Shown in pieces: positions 7,045 to 16,332 of a DNA stretch of 64,000 bases. The translations under genes and the position numbers were made by a program. The stretch's first letter is position 1. Each line of letters opens with the position of its first letter. Source of the DNA: an uncultured Mailhella sp. (lineage in GTDB: Bacteria > Desulfobacterota > Desulfovibrionia > Desulfovibrionales > Desulfovibrionaceae); NCBI GenBank assembly GCA_910578585.1, contig CAJTRG010000005.1, positions 1-64,000 of the forward strand, written 5' to 3'. The notes under the pieces are model-generated. The model ran no database searches, was not told where the DNA came from, and worked only from the letters and a program-made list of their open reading frames with translations.

Positions 7045-8232
7045 ATGAGTAAATTTCAAAATATTTTCAAGCCTGACGCCAAATACAAACCTTTTTTCCT
7101 GTCTATGCTTATTTTTGGTATTGCCTGTGGTTTGTATAAGGGCATTCTTGATAACTATCTGGCAGAAATTGTGGCAATGACGGAATTTGACAAGGGCGTG
7201 TCTGAATTTTTCCGCGAACTCCCCGGCCTGATGTTTATTTTTATTCTTGCTGTCCTCTACATGTTTTCTGCTGAAAAAATATACAAAATCGGCGCAATTA
7301 TCATGCTGATAGGCATGTGTATGCACGCCATTGTTCCCCCTTCAATTGCTTTGGTTATACTTGCCATGTTTGTTTTCTCTCTTGGTGAACACATGCTGAT
7401 AGGCATGCGAAACACCCTTTGCCTGGAATACGCGAAAAAGGATCATGGCGGCGAGGCACTGGGACTGCAAAATTCTACCTTTCAAATCGGCAATCTTGCA
7501 GGTTTTGCGGTAATTATTATTGTCTTTTCTATTTTTGCGAGCACCGGGCAATTATTCAGTGCAGTTTTTTGGGGAACGGCTCTTGTTATGCTTTTAGGGG
7601 TTGCCTCCTCACTGCAAATGACAGGGCACAGTGCAACGGATGAAACAAAACGCAGATTTTATTTTCGTAAAAAATACAATAAATTTTATATGCTGGAAGT
7701 ATTTTATGGCGCAAGAAAACAAATATTCTTAACCTTTGGCCCCTATGTGCTGGTTTTATTTTATGATGCAAACGCCATGGTTATGAGTTTATTGTTTGCA
7801 GTTTCTGCTGTTTGCTGTTTCTTTGCTTCGCCTGTCGTTGGAAAAATCATTGACCGCATCGGCTATAAAACCGTGATGATTGCCGATACCTTGATTTTGG
7901 TAATTGTGTGCTTTTTCTATGGCTTTGCCCACCACATTTTCCCTATGCAGATTGCTTTTATTATTTGCTGCGTGAACTATGTCCTGGATTCTGTTATCTC
8001 TCTGGCTTCCATGGCTACTGCTGTATATGTGCAGGATTTATCTGAAAACACTGACGAAGTACGGGCAACGCTTTCCACTGGTCTTTCAGTTAATCACCTG
8101 ATCAGCGTCCTGATTGCCCTTTTTGGCGGCTGGGTATGGAAAGTTCTTGGCATTGAAACCTTGTTTGTTTTATCTGCACTCCTCGGCCTCGCCAACAGCG
8201 CTTATGCCGCAACAATTAAAGTCAAGAAATAA
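7045..8232 (+). CDS. Major facilitator superfamily transporter
   Basis: 395 residues with about twelve hydrophobic segments in two halves, the usual size of a 12-TM MFS permease. A basic loop joins the halves (TDETKRRFYFRKKYNKFYM, about 193-211), and SPVVGKIIDRIGYKT (about 256-270) matches the loop 8-9 variant of the MFS signature G-x-x-x-D-R-x-G. Substrate unknown. It is divergent from the Fur-controlled flavodoxin operon and shares its 243-bp control region, so an iron-related substrate is possible but unproven. No good ribosome binding site precedes the ATG. A strong terminator follows. Confidence 0.85.
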   Translation: MSKFQNIFKPDAKYKPFFLSMLIFGIACGLYKGILDNYLAEIVAMTEFDKGVSEFFRELPGLMFIFILAVLYMFSAEKIYKIGAIIMLIGMCMHAIVPPSIALVILAMFVFSLGEHMLIGMRNTLCLEYAKKDHGGEALGLQNSTFQIGNLAGFAVIIIVFSIFASTGQLFSAVFWGTALVMLLGVASSLQMTGHSATDETKRRFYFRKKYNKFYMLEVFYGARKQIFLTFGPYVLVLFYDANAMVMSLLFAVSAVCCFFASPVVGKIIDRIGYKTVMIADTLILVIVCFFYGFAHHIFPMQIAFIICCVNYVLDSVISLASMATAVYVQDLSENTDEVRATLSTGLSVNHLISVLIALFGGWVWKVLGIETLFVLSALLGLANSAYAATIKVKK

Positions 8233-8245
8233 ACACAAAACAATA

Positions 8246-8277
8246 TAAAAAAGCAATGCTCGGGCATTGCTTTTTTA
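8246..8277. terminator. Intrinsic terminator between convergent genes
   Basis: AAAAGCAATGC, loop TCGG, GCATTGCTTTTTT. It can serve the MFS gene on the plus strand and, through the A run on the left, the ACT gene on the minus strand. Confidence 0.85.
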
Positions 8278-8302
8278 TTATTCTCTTCGTTATTTTGTTC
8301 TC

Positions 8303-8740
8303 TTAGTTTGCACCGCAAACTTTTTCCACGGGCAGAACTTTGATATTATGTTCTTTCAGGGCTTCAAGGGCAGATTCTGTTCTGTCCAAACGGAAAATAA
8401 GGGTTGCATTTTCGCTGTTTTTCTGCACAAAAGCGTACATATATTCCACATTGACGCCTGCGCCTTCAAAAACTTCCAAAATAGCCTGCAAGCCGCCGGG
8501 ATGATCGCCCACTTCTACAGCAACAACGCCTGTTTTGCCAATGGTAAAACCTTTGTCTTTGAGCACGCTTTGTGCCTTTTCAATATCATCAACAATAAGG
8601 CGCAAAATTCCAAAATCAGAGGTATCGGCTAAAGATAAAGCGCGGATATTCACTTTGGCTTCAGAAAGAGTTTTGGTCACTTCCATCAAGCGGCCGGCTT
8701 TATTTTCAAGAAATACAGAAATTTGTTCAACAATTTGCAT
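8303..8740 (-). CDS. Tandem ACT-domain protein
   Basis: 145 residues made of two ACT domains (about 3-70 and 72-140). The first begins [20 protein letters not shown] and the second [20 protein letters not shown], both with the glycine turn that binds amino acids at ACT dimer interfaces. There is no catalytic domain, so it is a stand-alone amino-acid sensor. In relatives similar proteins sit beside phenylacetate-CoA ligase genes; here the partner is tatA, two bases upstream, with which it forms an operon. The regulated enzyme cannot be told from context. Confidence 0.85.
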   Translation of the reverse strand: MQIVEQISVFLENKAGRLMEVTKTLSEAKVNIRALSLADTSDFGILRLIVDDIEKAQSVLKDKGFTIGKTGVVAVEVGDHPGGLQAILEVFEGAGVNVEYMYAFVQKNSENATLIFRLDRTESALEALKEHNIKVLPVEKVCGAN

Positions 8741-8742
8741 AA

Positions 8743-8952
8743 TTAGCCTTCTTTATTTTCAGTTTTGGTTTCTTCATTTTTCATTTCTTTACCAGGAGTA
8801 ATATCGATTTCATCAGGTTCAGAAACACCTTGTTTAAAATTGCGGATAGCCTTGCCAAGTCCGCTTCCTAAGGCTGGGAGGCGTTTTGCACCAAAAATGA
8901 CAAAAATCAAAATAAAAATAATCAAAAGTTCCTGCGTACCAATTCCAAACAT
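8743..8952 (-). CDS. tatA: Sec-independent translocase subunit TatA/TatE
   Basis: 69 residues. TatA forms the pore of the twin-arginine pathway that exports folded cofactor proteins, which sulfate and sulfite reducers use for periplasmic hydrogenases and dehydrogenases. The sequence has a short N-terminal membrane helix (about 4-20), the FGAKRLP hinge, an amphipathic helix ([12 protein letters not shown]) and an acidic tail. I start it at 8952 because GGAGG lies seven bases upstream; the open frame continues 21 bases further without a ribosome site. tatB and tatC are not in the window. Confidence 0.92.
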   Translation of the reverse strand: MFGIGTQELLIIFILIFVIFGAKRLPALGSGLGKAIRNFKQGVSEPDEIDITPGKEMKNEETKTENKEG

Positions 8953-8982
8953 GCGTACCTCCATACAAGACATTTTTTTCTA

Positions 8983-9011
8983 TGTATATCTTTCAATCCC
9001 GCGTTGGTCAA
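8983..9011 (-). promoter_or_regulatory. Promoter of the tatA-ACT operon
   Basis: On the minus strand TTGACC (9011-9006), exactly 17 bases, TATACA (8988-8983), about 30 bases before the tatA start. Confidence 0.7.
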
Positions 9012-9079
9012 GTTTTCATATCGGAAAACAAAACAGGCAAAAGCAAAAAATACTTGGCAAAAGAGAGAAAAAATTGGCT

Positions 9080-9367
9080 CTATTCTTCTAAATAAGCAAG
9101 GCGCTGTTTTCTTTTTTCTTCTTTATAGATAGCCAGCATTTTTTCAAATTCATCCTGCCCTACCATAGGGACTATTGAGGACAAAAATACTTCATCAATG
9201 GGCAGAAAAACTTCAAAAGCCTTTGCCTCTGCTGTTTCCCCCTCACTTTGCAGACGAAGCACTTCTGTCAGGACACATTCACCTAAAAATTCCATTTCAT
9301 AGCTCATGCCCTTGGCTTCTTCTTCCATAATTTTTTGGGCAAGCTCTTTGCGTTCTTCTTTTGTCAA
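9080..9367 (-). CDS. Small conserved hypothetical acidic protein
   Basis: 95 residues, strongly charged and mostly helical (MTKEERKELAQKIMEEEAKG...). It starts with TTG, one base after the stop of the upstream TPR gene; GAGG seven bases before the TTG supports that start. There is no signal peptide or known motif. It is the last gene of a five-gene minus-strand run. Tight coupling suggests it acts with the TPR protein, but no function is recognised. Confidence 0.65.
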   Translation of the reverse strand: MTKEERKELAQKIMEEEAKGMSYEMEFLGECVLTEVLRLQSEGETAEAKAFEVFLPIDEVFLSSIVPMVGQDEFEKMLAIYKEEKRKQRLAYLEE

Positions 9368-9368
9368 A

Positions 9369-11843
9369 TCAAAACCTCATACTGCTCTGGCGAATTTCCA
9401 TCGCCTCATTTGTTTTTCCCTGCATTTCAAGAGCCCGTGCCAGTTCCGCCCATGCCACGCGTCTGAAAGGCAAAAGCGCAATGCTTTGCCGTGCAAGCAT
9501 TTCAGCCAGCTGCGCATCTTCATGGCTGTCCAGATACAAGCCTGCCAAAAGCTGCAGACTGACCGCATCCTCACTGTTCTTATGCAAAGCTTTTTGCAGA
9601 TATTCACGGGCTTTATCAAAATCCCCTTCCTGTAAGAAAATCTTGGCAAGACAACGATAGGGCACGGAACTTTCAGGGTCAACCTGCATGGCAAGTTCAT
9701 ATTGCTCGCGCGCGGCTTCCAAATCTTTTTCCTTTTCCGCAATTTCGCCGAGGCGTATCCTGGCGTAGAGGTGGTCAGGCTTTAGGGCAAGGCTGGCAAG
9801 GAAAAATTCCTTTGCTGTTTTCTTGTCTTCCAAAGCAAGGCAGGTTGTACCAAGATTATAACAGGTTGTAAAATCTTTATTATTTTTGCTGTAGGCAATT
9901 TCAAAAGCATTTTTTGCTTCCGCATGCCGCCCTAAATCCGCAAGGCAAACCCCGAGGGAGTTCCAGGCCAAAATATTGTCAGAATCCGCCAAAAGTGCCA
10001 TACGATATTCTTCCACAGCCCCAAAGGTATCACCCAGACTGAATTTCTTATCCGCACTGATATTGATTGCCAAACTATCCAAAATACCAATATGGGGTTC
10101 AGGCAATAACAGCGCGTAATTGAGAGCCTTTCTCACGCTCTCCCACATTTCCGCGGGGCTGTATTTCAAATAGGGGTAGGAGCATAAACCAACTGCTCCG
10201 CGCATATTGAATTTCTTTTTGATATATTGCAGCGCGTCTTTATAGAGAGCCTGCAGCGCCTCTGCCTGAATATTTTTATGATAGACTAAAATGCTATTAA
10301 AGCTCAAAAAGCCAAACTTGGGCACTTCCGTATAGATATTCTTTTTCAAACCATGCTTTTGCAGATAGAGAGCAAAGGTCTGCACAATGCTTTTCATCTG
10401 GCTTTCATGCTCTTTGCCAAGGGCTTCCTCGGGCATTTCGTTCCACTGCAGAAAGAGCAGCGCCAAACTAAAGACAGGATTTTGCTCTCTGGCTATATCA
10501 TCATTGACCACATTCACAAAATCACTGTAGGCATAACAGCGAGTTTTCTTATCAATATCCATGGTGGCAAAAGAACGCTCCGCAATATAAAAAAGTCTGT
10601 CTCCCACACTGATATTGATAGTAGGGTCTTCCAGCAAAAGAACCTCTGCCTCAGCAGAATCCTTATACACTTTGCGCAAAATAATTTCGCCTTTGCGCGC
10701 TTCCAAACTTTCCCCAACACTAAAGCACATGCCCTCATAAGCGCCGCTTTCACGTCCCAAATCCACTTGAATTTGCGCATAGGGAAGTATGGCTGTGACA
10801 GATCCGCCATGCAAAATAATTTGCCGATAAGCGAGACTTTGCATGCCGGCAAGGGCTGTTTGCTTTTCCCGTGCTTCCTGCAAGCGTTTTGCCGTAATTT
10901 TTGCCTTATGCACTAAAAGGTGTGGCACTTCCTCCACAGCTCTGGAATCAGCGGATCCGTCCCAATCCTGCGGAAAAAGCGCATAGCCTGCGCAAAAAGA
11001 CAATTTGGCATTTTTCTCCTTCAGATAGGGACGCTTATTGATATCAAAAGGCACATATTCTTCAATGGCAAGACAGTCGTGGGCAAGATTATCCATCATT
11101 TTTCGGCTTGCCCCCGGAAATAACACCGCGAAATTATCTTCATCCAGAAGCGTGCAATAGGCATCACTGGGAATGCTTGCCCGAATCTTTTCCGCCAGCA
11201 CAGAATAATACAATTCTGCACTGTGATAGCCCATAACTGAGCGCACCTGATTTATGCCAATAATGGGCAAAACCATGAGTCCAATGGTACTTTGGCGGGT
11301 AAAACCGGAAAATTCCTGTTCATTTGCTGGAAAATCAGCAGAAAAATTTGTTGAAGAAAGATTGGTCACACTGGTAAGCGGAAATTCATTTTCCTGTTTT
11401 TGCATATCGTGCTGCATGGTGCTTTGAAAATAGGCATTGATGCTTTGTACATCTTTTTTCAATTTTTCCATAAACACACGAGGCCGCAAAAGTCCGCTCT
11501 TTTCATCCAGCCGTTCTTTTTTGTATAAATGGATTTTTTCAAGACAAAGTCTGATCACAGAAGGCAATGAAGAAAAAGATTCCTGACTATTTTTGACATC
11601 TTTCAGCAGTAAAATTCCCAGCAAAAAATCCTGATAACGAAGAGGCAAAAGAAGCTTTTTTTCCTCAGGAATATATTCATAGGCTTTGAGCTCATCAGCC
11701 ACGGGGAAATAGAGCGCATGGCTGCCAAACTCAATGAAGGAGCGCAAATCATTGCACAACCTGTCTTCATAGATGAGTAAATCCCGCCGTGTGAGCTGAG
11801 CGCGCGTTTTTGGAAAAAGGATTTCTTCTTTTATTTTAGACAT
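9369..11843 (-). CDS. Large regulatory-like protein: GAF-like, two degenerate GGDEF-like regions, TPR repeats
   Basis: 824 residues, no signal peptide. About 20-110 looks GAF-like. A GGDEF-like region follows, opening DEKSGLLRPRVFMEKL, but where GGDEF should be it reads LLDEDNFAVLFP, so cyclase activity is not expected. Around 350-435 lies a small beta-rich segment, and about 440-610 a second diverged region of similar pattern (KFGFLSFNSILVYH). About 625-824 holds six TPR repeats (for example ILAWNSLGVCLADLGRHAEA). It could be a scaffold or a c-di-GMP-independent sensor. It lies 9 bp after lysO with GAGG before its ATG. Function inferred only from architecture. Confidence 0.65.
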   Translation of the reverse strand: MSKIKEEILFPKTRAQLTRRDLLIYEDRLCNDLRSFIEFGSHALYFPVADELKAYEYIPEEKKLLLPLRYQDFLLGILLLKDVKNSQESFSSLPSVIRLCLEKIHLYKKERLDEKSGLLRPRVFMEKLKKDVQSINAYFQSTMQHDMQKQENEFPLTSVTNLSSTNFSADFPANEQEFSGFTRQSTIGLMVLPIIGINQVRSVMGYHSAELYYSVLAEKIRASIPSDAYCTLLDEDNFAVLFPGASRKMMDNLAHDCLAIEEYVPFDINKRPYLKEKNAKLSFCAGYALFPQDWDGSADSRAVEEVPHLLVHKAKITAKRLQEAREKQTALAGMQSLAYRQIILHGGSVTAILPYAQIQVDLGRESGAYEGMCFSVGESLEARKGEIILRKVYKDSAEAEVLLLEDPTINISVGDRLFYIAERSFATMDIDKKTRCYAYSDFVNVVNDDIAREQNPVFSLALLFLQWNEMPEEALGKEHESQMKSIVQTFALYLQKHGLKKNIYTEVPKFGFLSFNSILVYHKNIQAEALQALYKDALQYIKKKFNMRGAVGLCSYPYLKYSPAEMWESVRKALNYALLLPEPHIGILDSLAINISADKKFSLGDTFGAVEEYRMALLADSDNILAWNSLGVCLADLGRHAEAKNAFEIAYSKNNKDFTTCYNLGTTCLALEDKKTAKEFFLASLALKPDHLYARIRLGEIAEKEKDLEAAREQYELAMQVDPESSVPYRCLAKIFLQEGDFDKAREYLQKALHKNSEDAVSLQLLAGLYLDSHEDAQLAEMLARQSIALLPFRRVAWAELARALEMQGKTNEAMEIRQSSMRF

Positions 11844-11852
11844 AAAAACCTC

Positions 11853-12803
11853 TTATAAGGAACGTAAATATAAGACAAAAGGAACAAGAAAAGGAACTGC
11901 CAGCGTCAAAACCACTCCTGTAAAAATTGCAATAATAGCATAACGCTCTCCGCAGAATTTTGCAATAATGGGCAGGGAACTATCGTTGGAGGTTGCCCCG
12001 CCGGCAAAAAGAGGGCCCAGCAAACCAAAAAAACGCAGCATAATCGGCGTAAACACTAGGCATGCAACTTCGCGCATAATATTGGATAAAAGCGCCACAG
12101 ACCCAAGTGCGGGACTCACTTCCTGAGAAATAATGGTGGAGGATAAACTGTAATAGCCAAGCCCAACGCCCACAGCCACAGCGTCAAGCAAAGCCAGATT
12201 CGGCACCAGCAAACTTGCCAGCATGGATCCTAAAACCGTGCCCAGCACCGTGGCAAGGGGGATAATCAAAATAGTGCCTTTCAGTTCCTGAATAATTTTA
12301 AAGGCATGCAGATCAAAGCCCACGCTCATGCCGGCTAAAAAGAGCAAAATATACAGCGTCCACAAGGCATAAAAGCCGCTGCTTATTTCAGCAGGAAGCA
12401 CATGGAAATAACCAAGACAGATTCCGCTGAGGAAAAAACATAAAACAATACAGGAGCTTTTAATCGCTGTCCATTTGCTGTCGGCAATTTCAGCATCATT
12501 TTTGTGGCTGACAGTATTCTTTTGCGGACTGAGAGCTTCCTGATACCAGCATTTTGCCACCATCCAGGCAAAAATGAGCGAACCCAGCACCGCAAAAAAG
12601 GTAATACAAAAAGCCTGCACTCCCAGATTTTTGATTTCTGCCATGAGATTTTTATCAACGCCCAGCCCAATGCCCAGCAAAAACAATAAAATCCATACAG
12701 AAAGCGTTAGTAATTTATCTGTCCAAACCACTGCACGCCTTGATTTTCGAAGCAAAAATCCAAGAGGAATACCTGCAACAAGCACATAAATAGAAGTAAA
12801 CAT
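11853..12803 (-). CDS. lysO: LysO-family lysine exporter
   Basis: 316 residues with eight to ten hydrophobic segments. It matches the LysO (YbjE, DUF340) family of L-lysine exporters: two repeated halves, a GIGLGVD-type loop in the first, and the signature GGATSNDSSLPII near residues 266-278. A hydrophilic insert (about 93-110) joins the halves. The start codon directly abuts the stop of the upstream TVP38-like gene, so translation is probably coupled. Substrate assignment rests on the family; thialysine or lysine export is the known activity. Confidence 0.85.
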   Translation of the reverse strand: MFTSIYVLVAGIPLGFLLRKSRRAVVWTDKLLTLSVWILLFLLGIGLGVDKNLMAEIKNLGVQAFCITFFAVLGSLIFAWMVAKCWYQEALSPQKNTVSHKNDAEIADSKWTAIKSSCIVLCFFLSGICLGYFHVLPAEISSGFYALWTLYILLFLAGMSVGFDLHAFKIIQELKGTILIIPLATVLGTVLGSMLASLLVPNLALLDAVAVGVGLGYYSLSSTIISQEVSPALGSVALLSNIMREVACLVFTPIMLRFFGLLGPLFAGGATSNDSSLPIIAKFCGERYAIIAIFTGVVLTLAVPFLVPFVLYLRSL

Positions 12804-13553
12804 CTATACTTCGCCCTTTACAATACCATTATATAAATATTTCAAGGTGATATGCTGTGGCAAATTTTTCTTCACAATCAAAAATCCCACCACCAGCAAA
12901 GAACCATACATTAAAACACTGAGAAGTACTGTCAAGCCATTTTCTGTTTTTCCCGCACTGCCTAAAAGTGCAAAAATAATATTTTGCGGAATATAACCAA
13001 GGGCAGATCCAGCCCAAAACTTCCAAAAAGGGATTTTGGTTGCGCCCACCAGCATATTGAGCAAGGTATTGCAGCCAATGGGCATAATCCGTATCCCCAG
13101 AGCAATGCCAAAAGTGGATTTGGTAAAAATATTTTCAAGACATTTAATGCGCTTGCGCATTTTCTTTTGAAAAAATTTTTTCGCCAAAAAATTTCCATAG
13201 CCCATGGAAAAGAGACAGCCAAGCCCTGCCCCGCAGGAAACAATACAAGCAGCTATAGGCACGCCATAAAAATATCCAGCCACAAGACTGAGCATCTGTC
13301 TGGGCACAAAGAAAAAGGTTCCAAGGGCACAAAACAGCAAAAAGCAAAAAATCCCCACAATGCCGAGCTGCTCAATATATTGTTCAGTCAACCTCCTGAA
13401 TGAAGCAACATCAACTTCCACATGCTGAAAAAGAAAATACAGACAGATCAGGAAAACAAGCAAAGAACTTGCCTTAATAAAAGGAAGAAAAAATATTCGT
13501 GCCTGCTTCAAAAGTTTTCTATTCTTCACGCTGTTCCTGCTCACGTTCTTCAT
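12804..13553 (-). CDS. TVP38/TMEM64 family (VTT domain) membrane protein
   Basis: 249 residues with five or six membrane segments. The central VTT/DedA-like domain shows FFFVPRQMLSLVAGYFYG (about 85-102), a basic loop with KKFFQKKMRKRIK, and RIMPIGCNTLLNMLVGATKIPF, where the conserved R-x-x-P and N residues of this superfamily sit. Relatives act in lipid scrambling or undecaprenyl phosphate recycling; the exact role of this member is unknown. Its first 35 bases overlap the upstream gene and its stop touches lysO, so it is part of a tight operon. Confidence 0.85.
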   Translation of the reverse strand: MKNVSRNSVKNRKLLKQARIFFLPFIKASSLLVFLICLYFLFQHVEVDVASFRRLTEQYIEQLGIVGIFCFLLFCALGTFFFVPRQMLSLVAGYFYGVPIAACIVSCGAGLGCLFSMGYGNFLAKKFFQKKMRKRIKCLENIFTKSTFGIALGIRIMPIGCNTLLNMLVGATKIPFWKFWAGSALGYIPQNIIFALLGSAGKTENGLTVLLSVLMYGSLLVVGFLIVKKNLPQHITLKYLYNGIVKGEV

Positions 13554-13845
13554 ACCCGCGAGAAAGGGAAATCCTGAACCACAAAATTACAAAGAGCACA
13601 ATTTGCGCCGCAAACAAAACATAATCATGCTGCAAATACGCACTGACGGCAAAAACACACGCCCCAATACACAGCAAGAAACGCCGCAGGAAAAAGGTAT
13701 TATACTTTGCAGAAAGAATTTTGCGCGCCGCTTGTTCACCTCTGTCGTCCTTTCCGGAAGGGCGAAGACCAAATTTTCCCCCGGCTAAAATCCAGGCAAG
13801 AATTTGCAGGACAAAACCAAAGCAAAAAAGGATATTTTCAATCAT
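13519..13845 (-). CDS. Small membrane protein of unknown function
   Basis: 108 residues with an N-terminal membrane segment (about 3-22), a soluble loop with charged residues (28-45), two further segments (about 52-90) and a charged tail ending in REEREQEQREE. It opens the five-gene minus-strand operon and overlaps the VTT gene by 35 bases. No family is recognised. Loss of a conserved partner nearby makes its job impossible to infer; co-transcription with membrane transport and lipid proteins suggests an envelope role. Confidence 0.6.
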   Translation of the reverse strand: MIENILFCFGFVLQILAWILAGGKFGLRPSGKDDRGEQAARKILSAKYNTFFLRRFLLCIGACVFAVSAYLQHDYVLFAAQIVLFVILWFRISLSRGYEEREQEQREE

Positions 13846-13855
13846 AATCGCCTGC

Positions 13856-13883
13856 TTGTAAAATTTTCAATTTCTTTTATACT
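13856..13883 (+). promoter_or_regulatory. Promoter of the phosphomannomutase gene
   Basis: TTGTAA (13856-13861), 16 bases, TATACT (13878-13883), about 65 bases before the ATG at 13948. Its position argues against the longer open frame from 13804. Confidence 0.55.
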
Positions 13884-13947
13884 AAAAAACGAATTTTTCA
13901 AAACGTTCTTCTTTGTATCTATAATTAGCGAAAGAGTAAAGAAAATT

Positions 13948-15372
13948 ATGCAGATAGAAACACTTGAACATATCTTTAGAGAATACGACATTAGAGGAAT
14001 AATAGATACGGAAATCAATGATGAATTTGTCTATGCCCTTGGCTTTGTACTGGCGGACTTCTATGCGGGCGAAGGTCACAGCCGCATTCTCATTGGCTAT
14101 GATACAAGAAGAAATTCTGCCCACTATCACAACATGTTAGCCAAAGTGTTTTCAACTAAAAATCTGCATGTTGTAAGCCTTGGGCTTGTGCCTACGCCCT
14201 GCCTGTATTTCAGCGTGCACCACCTTGGTATTTTTGCCGGCATTGAAGTCACCGCAAGCCACAATCCGGCTGAATTTACAGGCTTTAAACTTTGGAATAA
14301 GAAAACAAGCCTTTCCGGAAAAGATATCCAAAAACTCTATCAGCACATGCGGGATTTCTTTGCTTTTCTGCATGAAAAGAAATTGACGGCAAAAGAATAT
14401 TTGGCACAGCTGGAACAGGAAAATCCCTCAAAGGGCTTTATTGGCGTTTATGATTGCATTCCAAGTTACTCCGAAAAAGTGCTGGAAACTATTTCGCAGC
14501 TTTCCTGTTCTGTGATTGTAGACGGAGCAAACGGTGCGGCAGGAAAAGTCTGTGCTGACCTGTTCAGGAAAACCGGCGCTAAGGTGATAGAACTTTTCTG
14601 TGATGAACAGGAAGATTTTCCCAACCATGCCCCTGACCCCACCAAGAGAAAGAATTTGCAGGCTTTGTGCAAGGCAATTTTGGAACACAAGGCAAAATAC
14701 GGCATTGCCCTTGACGGAGACGGAGATCGGGTTGTACTGGTGGATAAAAATGCCCGCATTTTGAAAAGTGACCAACTGATGAGCATTTTTATCAATGAAA
14801 TCAGTACAAGAAAGCCCAATGCGCTCTTTTTGCTGGACGTCAAATGCTCTCAGGAACTTATCAAAGAAATACAAAGTCTGGGTTCAAACTATCAACTTAC
14901 CCCCACAGGGCACTCCATGCTGAAAAGAAATATGCTGCATACCAATGCAGACTTTGGGGGCGAACTTTCCGGACATTTCTTCCACAGTGAAAACTGGTAT
15001 AAAACCGACGACGGAATTTTAACAGCTCTGCGCGTTATTGACCTCTTGGAAAAGAATCATCTGGATTTAACTGCTCTTCCCAACTGGGAACATATGTTTA
15101 CCACTGAAGAAATTGCCATACCCTGCACAAAAGAACAGAAAAAACATATCAATAAACATCTTATTCAGCATTTTAAACAAAAATATCAGTCTGTTGCAGA
15201 ATGTATTTGTATTGACGGCATACGCTGTGTTTTTGCTGATTCCTGGTTCCTGGTCCGTGCATCCCAAACCAGCGAACAAATTACCCTCCGCTTTGAAGCC
15301 AAAACAGAAGAACAATTTAATGCACTCAAACAAAGCGTTTTATCCGACCTTGAAAAAATACTCCAAGTCTAA
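13948..15372 (+). CDS. Phosphomannomutase/phosphoglucomutase
   Basis: 474 residues, the size of AlgC-type enzymes, which interconvert 1- and 6-phosphates of mannose and glucose for GDP-mannose and LPS core synthesis. Four domain landmarks are present: the phosphoserine loop TASHNP (S104 in 102-107), the metal site DGDGD (256-260), the sugar loop GGELSGH (337-343), and the C-terminal phosphate site RASQTSE. The frame is open from 13804, but the extra 48 residues look unlike the family and contain the promoter, so I start at the MQIETLEH methionine. Whether it prefers mannose or glucose cannot be read from sequence. Confidence 0.9.
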   Translation: MQIETLEHIFREYDIRGIIDTEINDEFVYALGFVLADFYAGEGHSRILIGYDTRRNSAHYHNMLAKVFSTKNLHVVSLGLVPTPCLYFSVHHLGIFAGIEVTASHNPAEFTGFKLWNKKTSLSGKDIQKLYQHMRDFFAFLHEKKLTAKEYLAQLEQENPSKGFIGVYDCIPSYSEKVLETISQLSCSVIVDGANGAAGKVCADLFRKTGAKVIELFCDEQEDFPNHAPDPTKRKNLQALCKAILEHKAKYGIALDGDGDRVVLVDKNARILKSDQLMSIFINEISTRKPNALFLLDVKCSQELIKEIQSLGSNYQLTPTGHSMLKRNMLHTNADFGGELSGHFFHSENWYKTDDGILTALRVIDLLEKNHLDLTALPNWEHMFTTEEIAIPCTKEQKKHINKHLIQHFKQKYQSVAECICIDGIRCVFADSWFLVRASQTSEQITLRFEAKTEEQFNALKQSVLSDLEKILQV

Positions 15373-15380
15373 GAAATACT

Positions 15381-15409
15381 TTGACTAGCCAGCCCTCATT
15401 TATTATACT
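15381..15409 (+). promoter_or_regulatory. Promoter of the pcm-yitT-glnN run
   Basis: TTGACT (15381-15386), 17 bases, TATACT (15404-15409). Near-consensus. The start point at about 15416 leaves a leader of only about 15 bases, just long enough for the AAGGG ribosome site at 15421-15425. Confidence 0.75.
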
Positions 15410-15431
15410 GGTAAAGCAATAAGGGATGAGC

Positions 15432-16325
15432 ATGTCAAATAACAAGAGCACAGAAGAATCAAATATTTCTTATAAAATTGAAGGCTTAGCCTACGAACCC
15501 TTAGGCATGCCCACAGAACGGGTTATCCGTTTGAACGCGAAGTTTTCTAAAAACGATCCCGACTATTCCCAAAGACAAGAAATTATCCGCCATTTGATTA
15601 CGCCTGCGGAGCTTATGCACAGAACACAAAAGAGTTCCCCTTTTGCGAGTGCTGCCAATCCCGCAAAACCAAATGAGCAGGCCGATATATATGCCTATTC
15701 CCGTAAACGCATGGTCAAAGAACAGCTCATTGCCCGCGGTATCAATGATGAAAATGTTTTGCGAGCCATGGCAGCTGTGCCTCGCCATCTCTTTGTGAAC
15801 GAAGCGCTGTACCCCACGGCTTACGACGACAGACCCCTGCCCATTACCTGCGGACAAACCATTTCACAGCCCTATACGGTTGCGCTCATGTGTCAAATGC
15901 TCATGGCTGAAAGAGGTATGAAAGTGCTGGAAATTGGAACAGGAAGCGGCTATCAGGCAGCAGTGCTCCGTGAAATGGGACTGAAAGTTTTTTCTGTGGA
16001 ACGGATCAAAGAACTCTACACAAATACCAAGTCCCTGCTCACTACAAAACTTGGCTATTATGATATGCAGCTCTTTCTTTCTGACGGAACACTGGGCTTG
16101 GATCTTTTTGCTCCTTACGACAGAATTATTGTGGCTGCGGGCGGCCCCAGTATTCCCGAAGCCCTGAAAGCTCAAATGACTGATAACGGCATTATGCTGA
16201 TTCCTGTGGGCAGGGAGAAAATGGCGCAAAATTTAATTCGGGTTTTCAAAATAGGCAATACATATCGTGAAGAAAACCTCGGCACAACGACTTTCGTTGA
16301 TTTGATTGGAAAACAAGGCTGGTAA
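15432..16325 (+). CDS. pcm: Protein-L-isoaspartate O-methyltransferase
   Basis: 297 residues. Pcm methylates isoaspartyl residues to start repair of aged proteins. The catalytic domain begins near residue 80 with RKRMVKEQLIARGI; PLPITCGQTISQP is the substrate loop, VLEIGTGSGYQAAVL is the SAM motif I, and DRIIVAAGGP is motif II-III. About 75 extra N-terminal residues of low complexity precede it, so it is longer than the usual 210-residue enzyme. Start: ATG at 15432 is six bases from AAGGG; an in-frame ATG at 15426 is too close to it. It heads a run with yitT-like and glnN genes. Confidence 0.9.
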   Translation: MSNNKSTEESNISYKIEGLAYEPLGMPTERVIRLNAKFSKNDPDYSQRQEIIRHLITPAELMHRTQKSSPFASAANPAKPNEQADIYAYSRKRMVKEQLIARGINDENVLRAMAAVPRHLFVNEALYPTAYDDRPLPITCGQTISQPYTVALMCQMLMAERGMKVLEIGTGSGYQAAVLREMGLKVFSVERIKELYTNTKSLLTTKLGYYDMQLFLSDGTLGLDLFAPYDRIIVAAGGPSIPEALKAQMTDNGIMLIPVGREKMAQNLIRVFKIGNTYREENLGTTTFVDLIGKQGW

Positions 16326-16332
16326 TATAGGA

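Noticed and set aside
13804..13947. 48-residue N-terminal extension of the phosphomannomutase
   Set aside because: The promoter lies inside it and the family starts at the later methionine.
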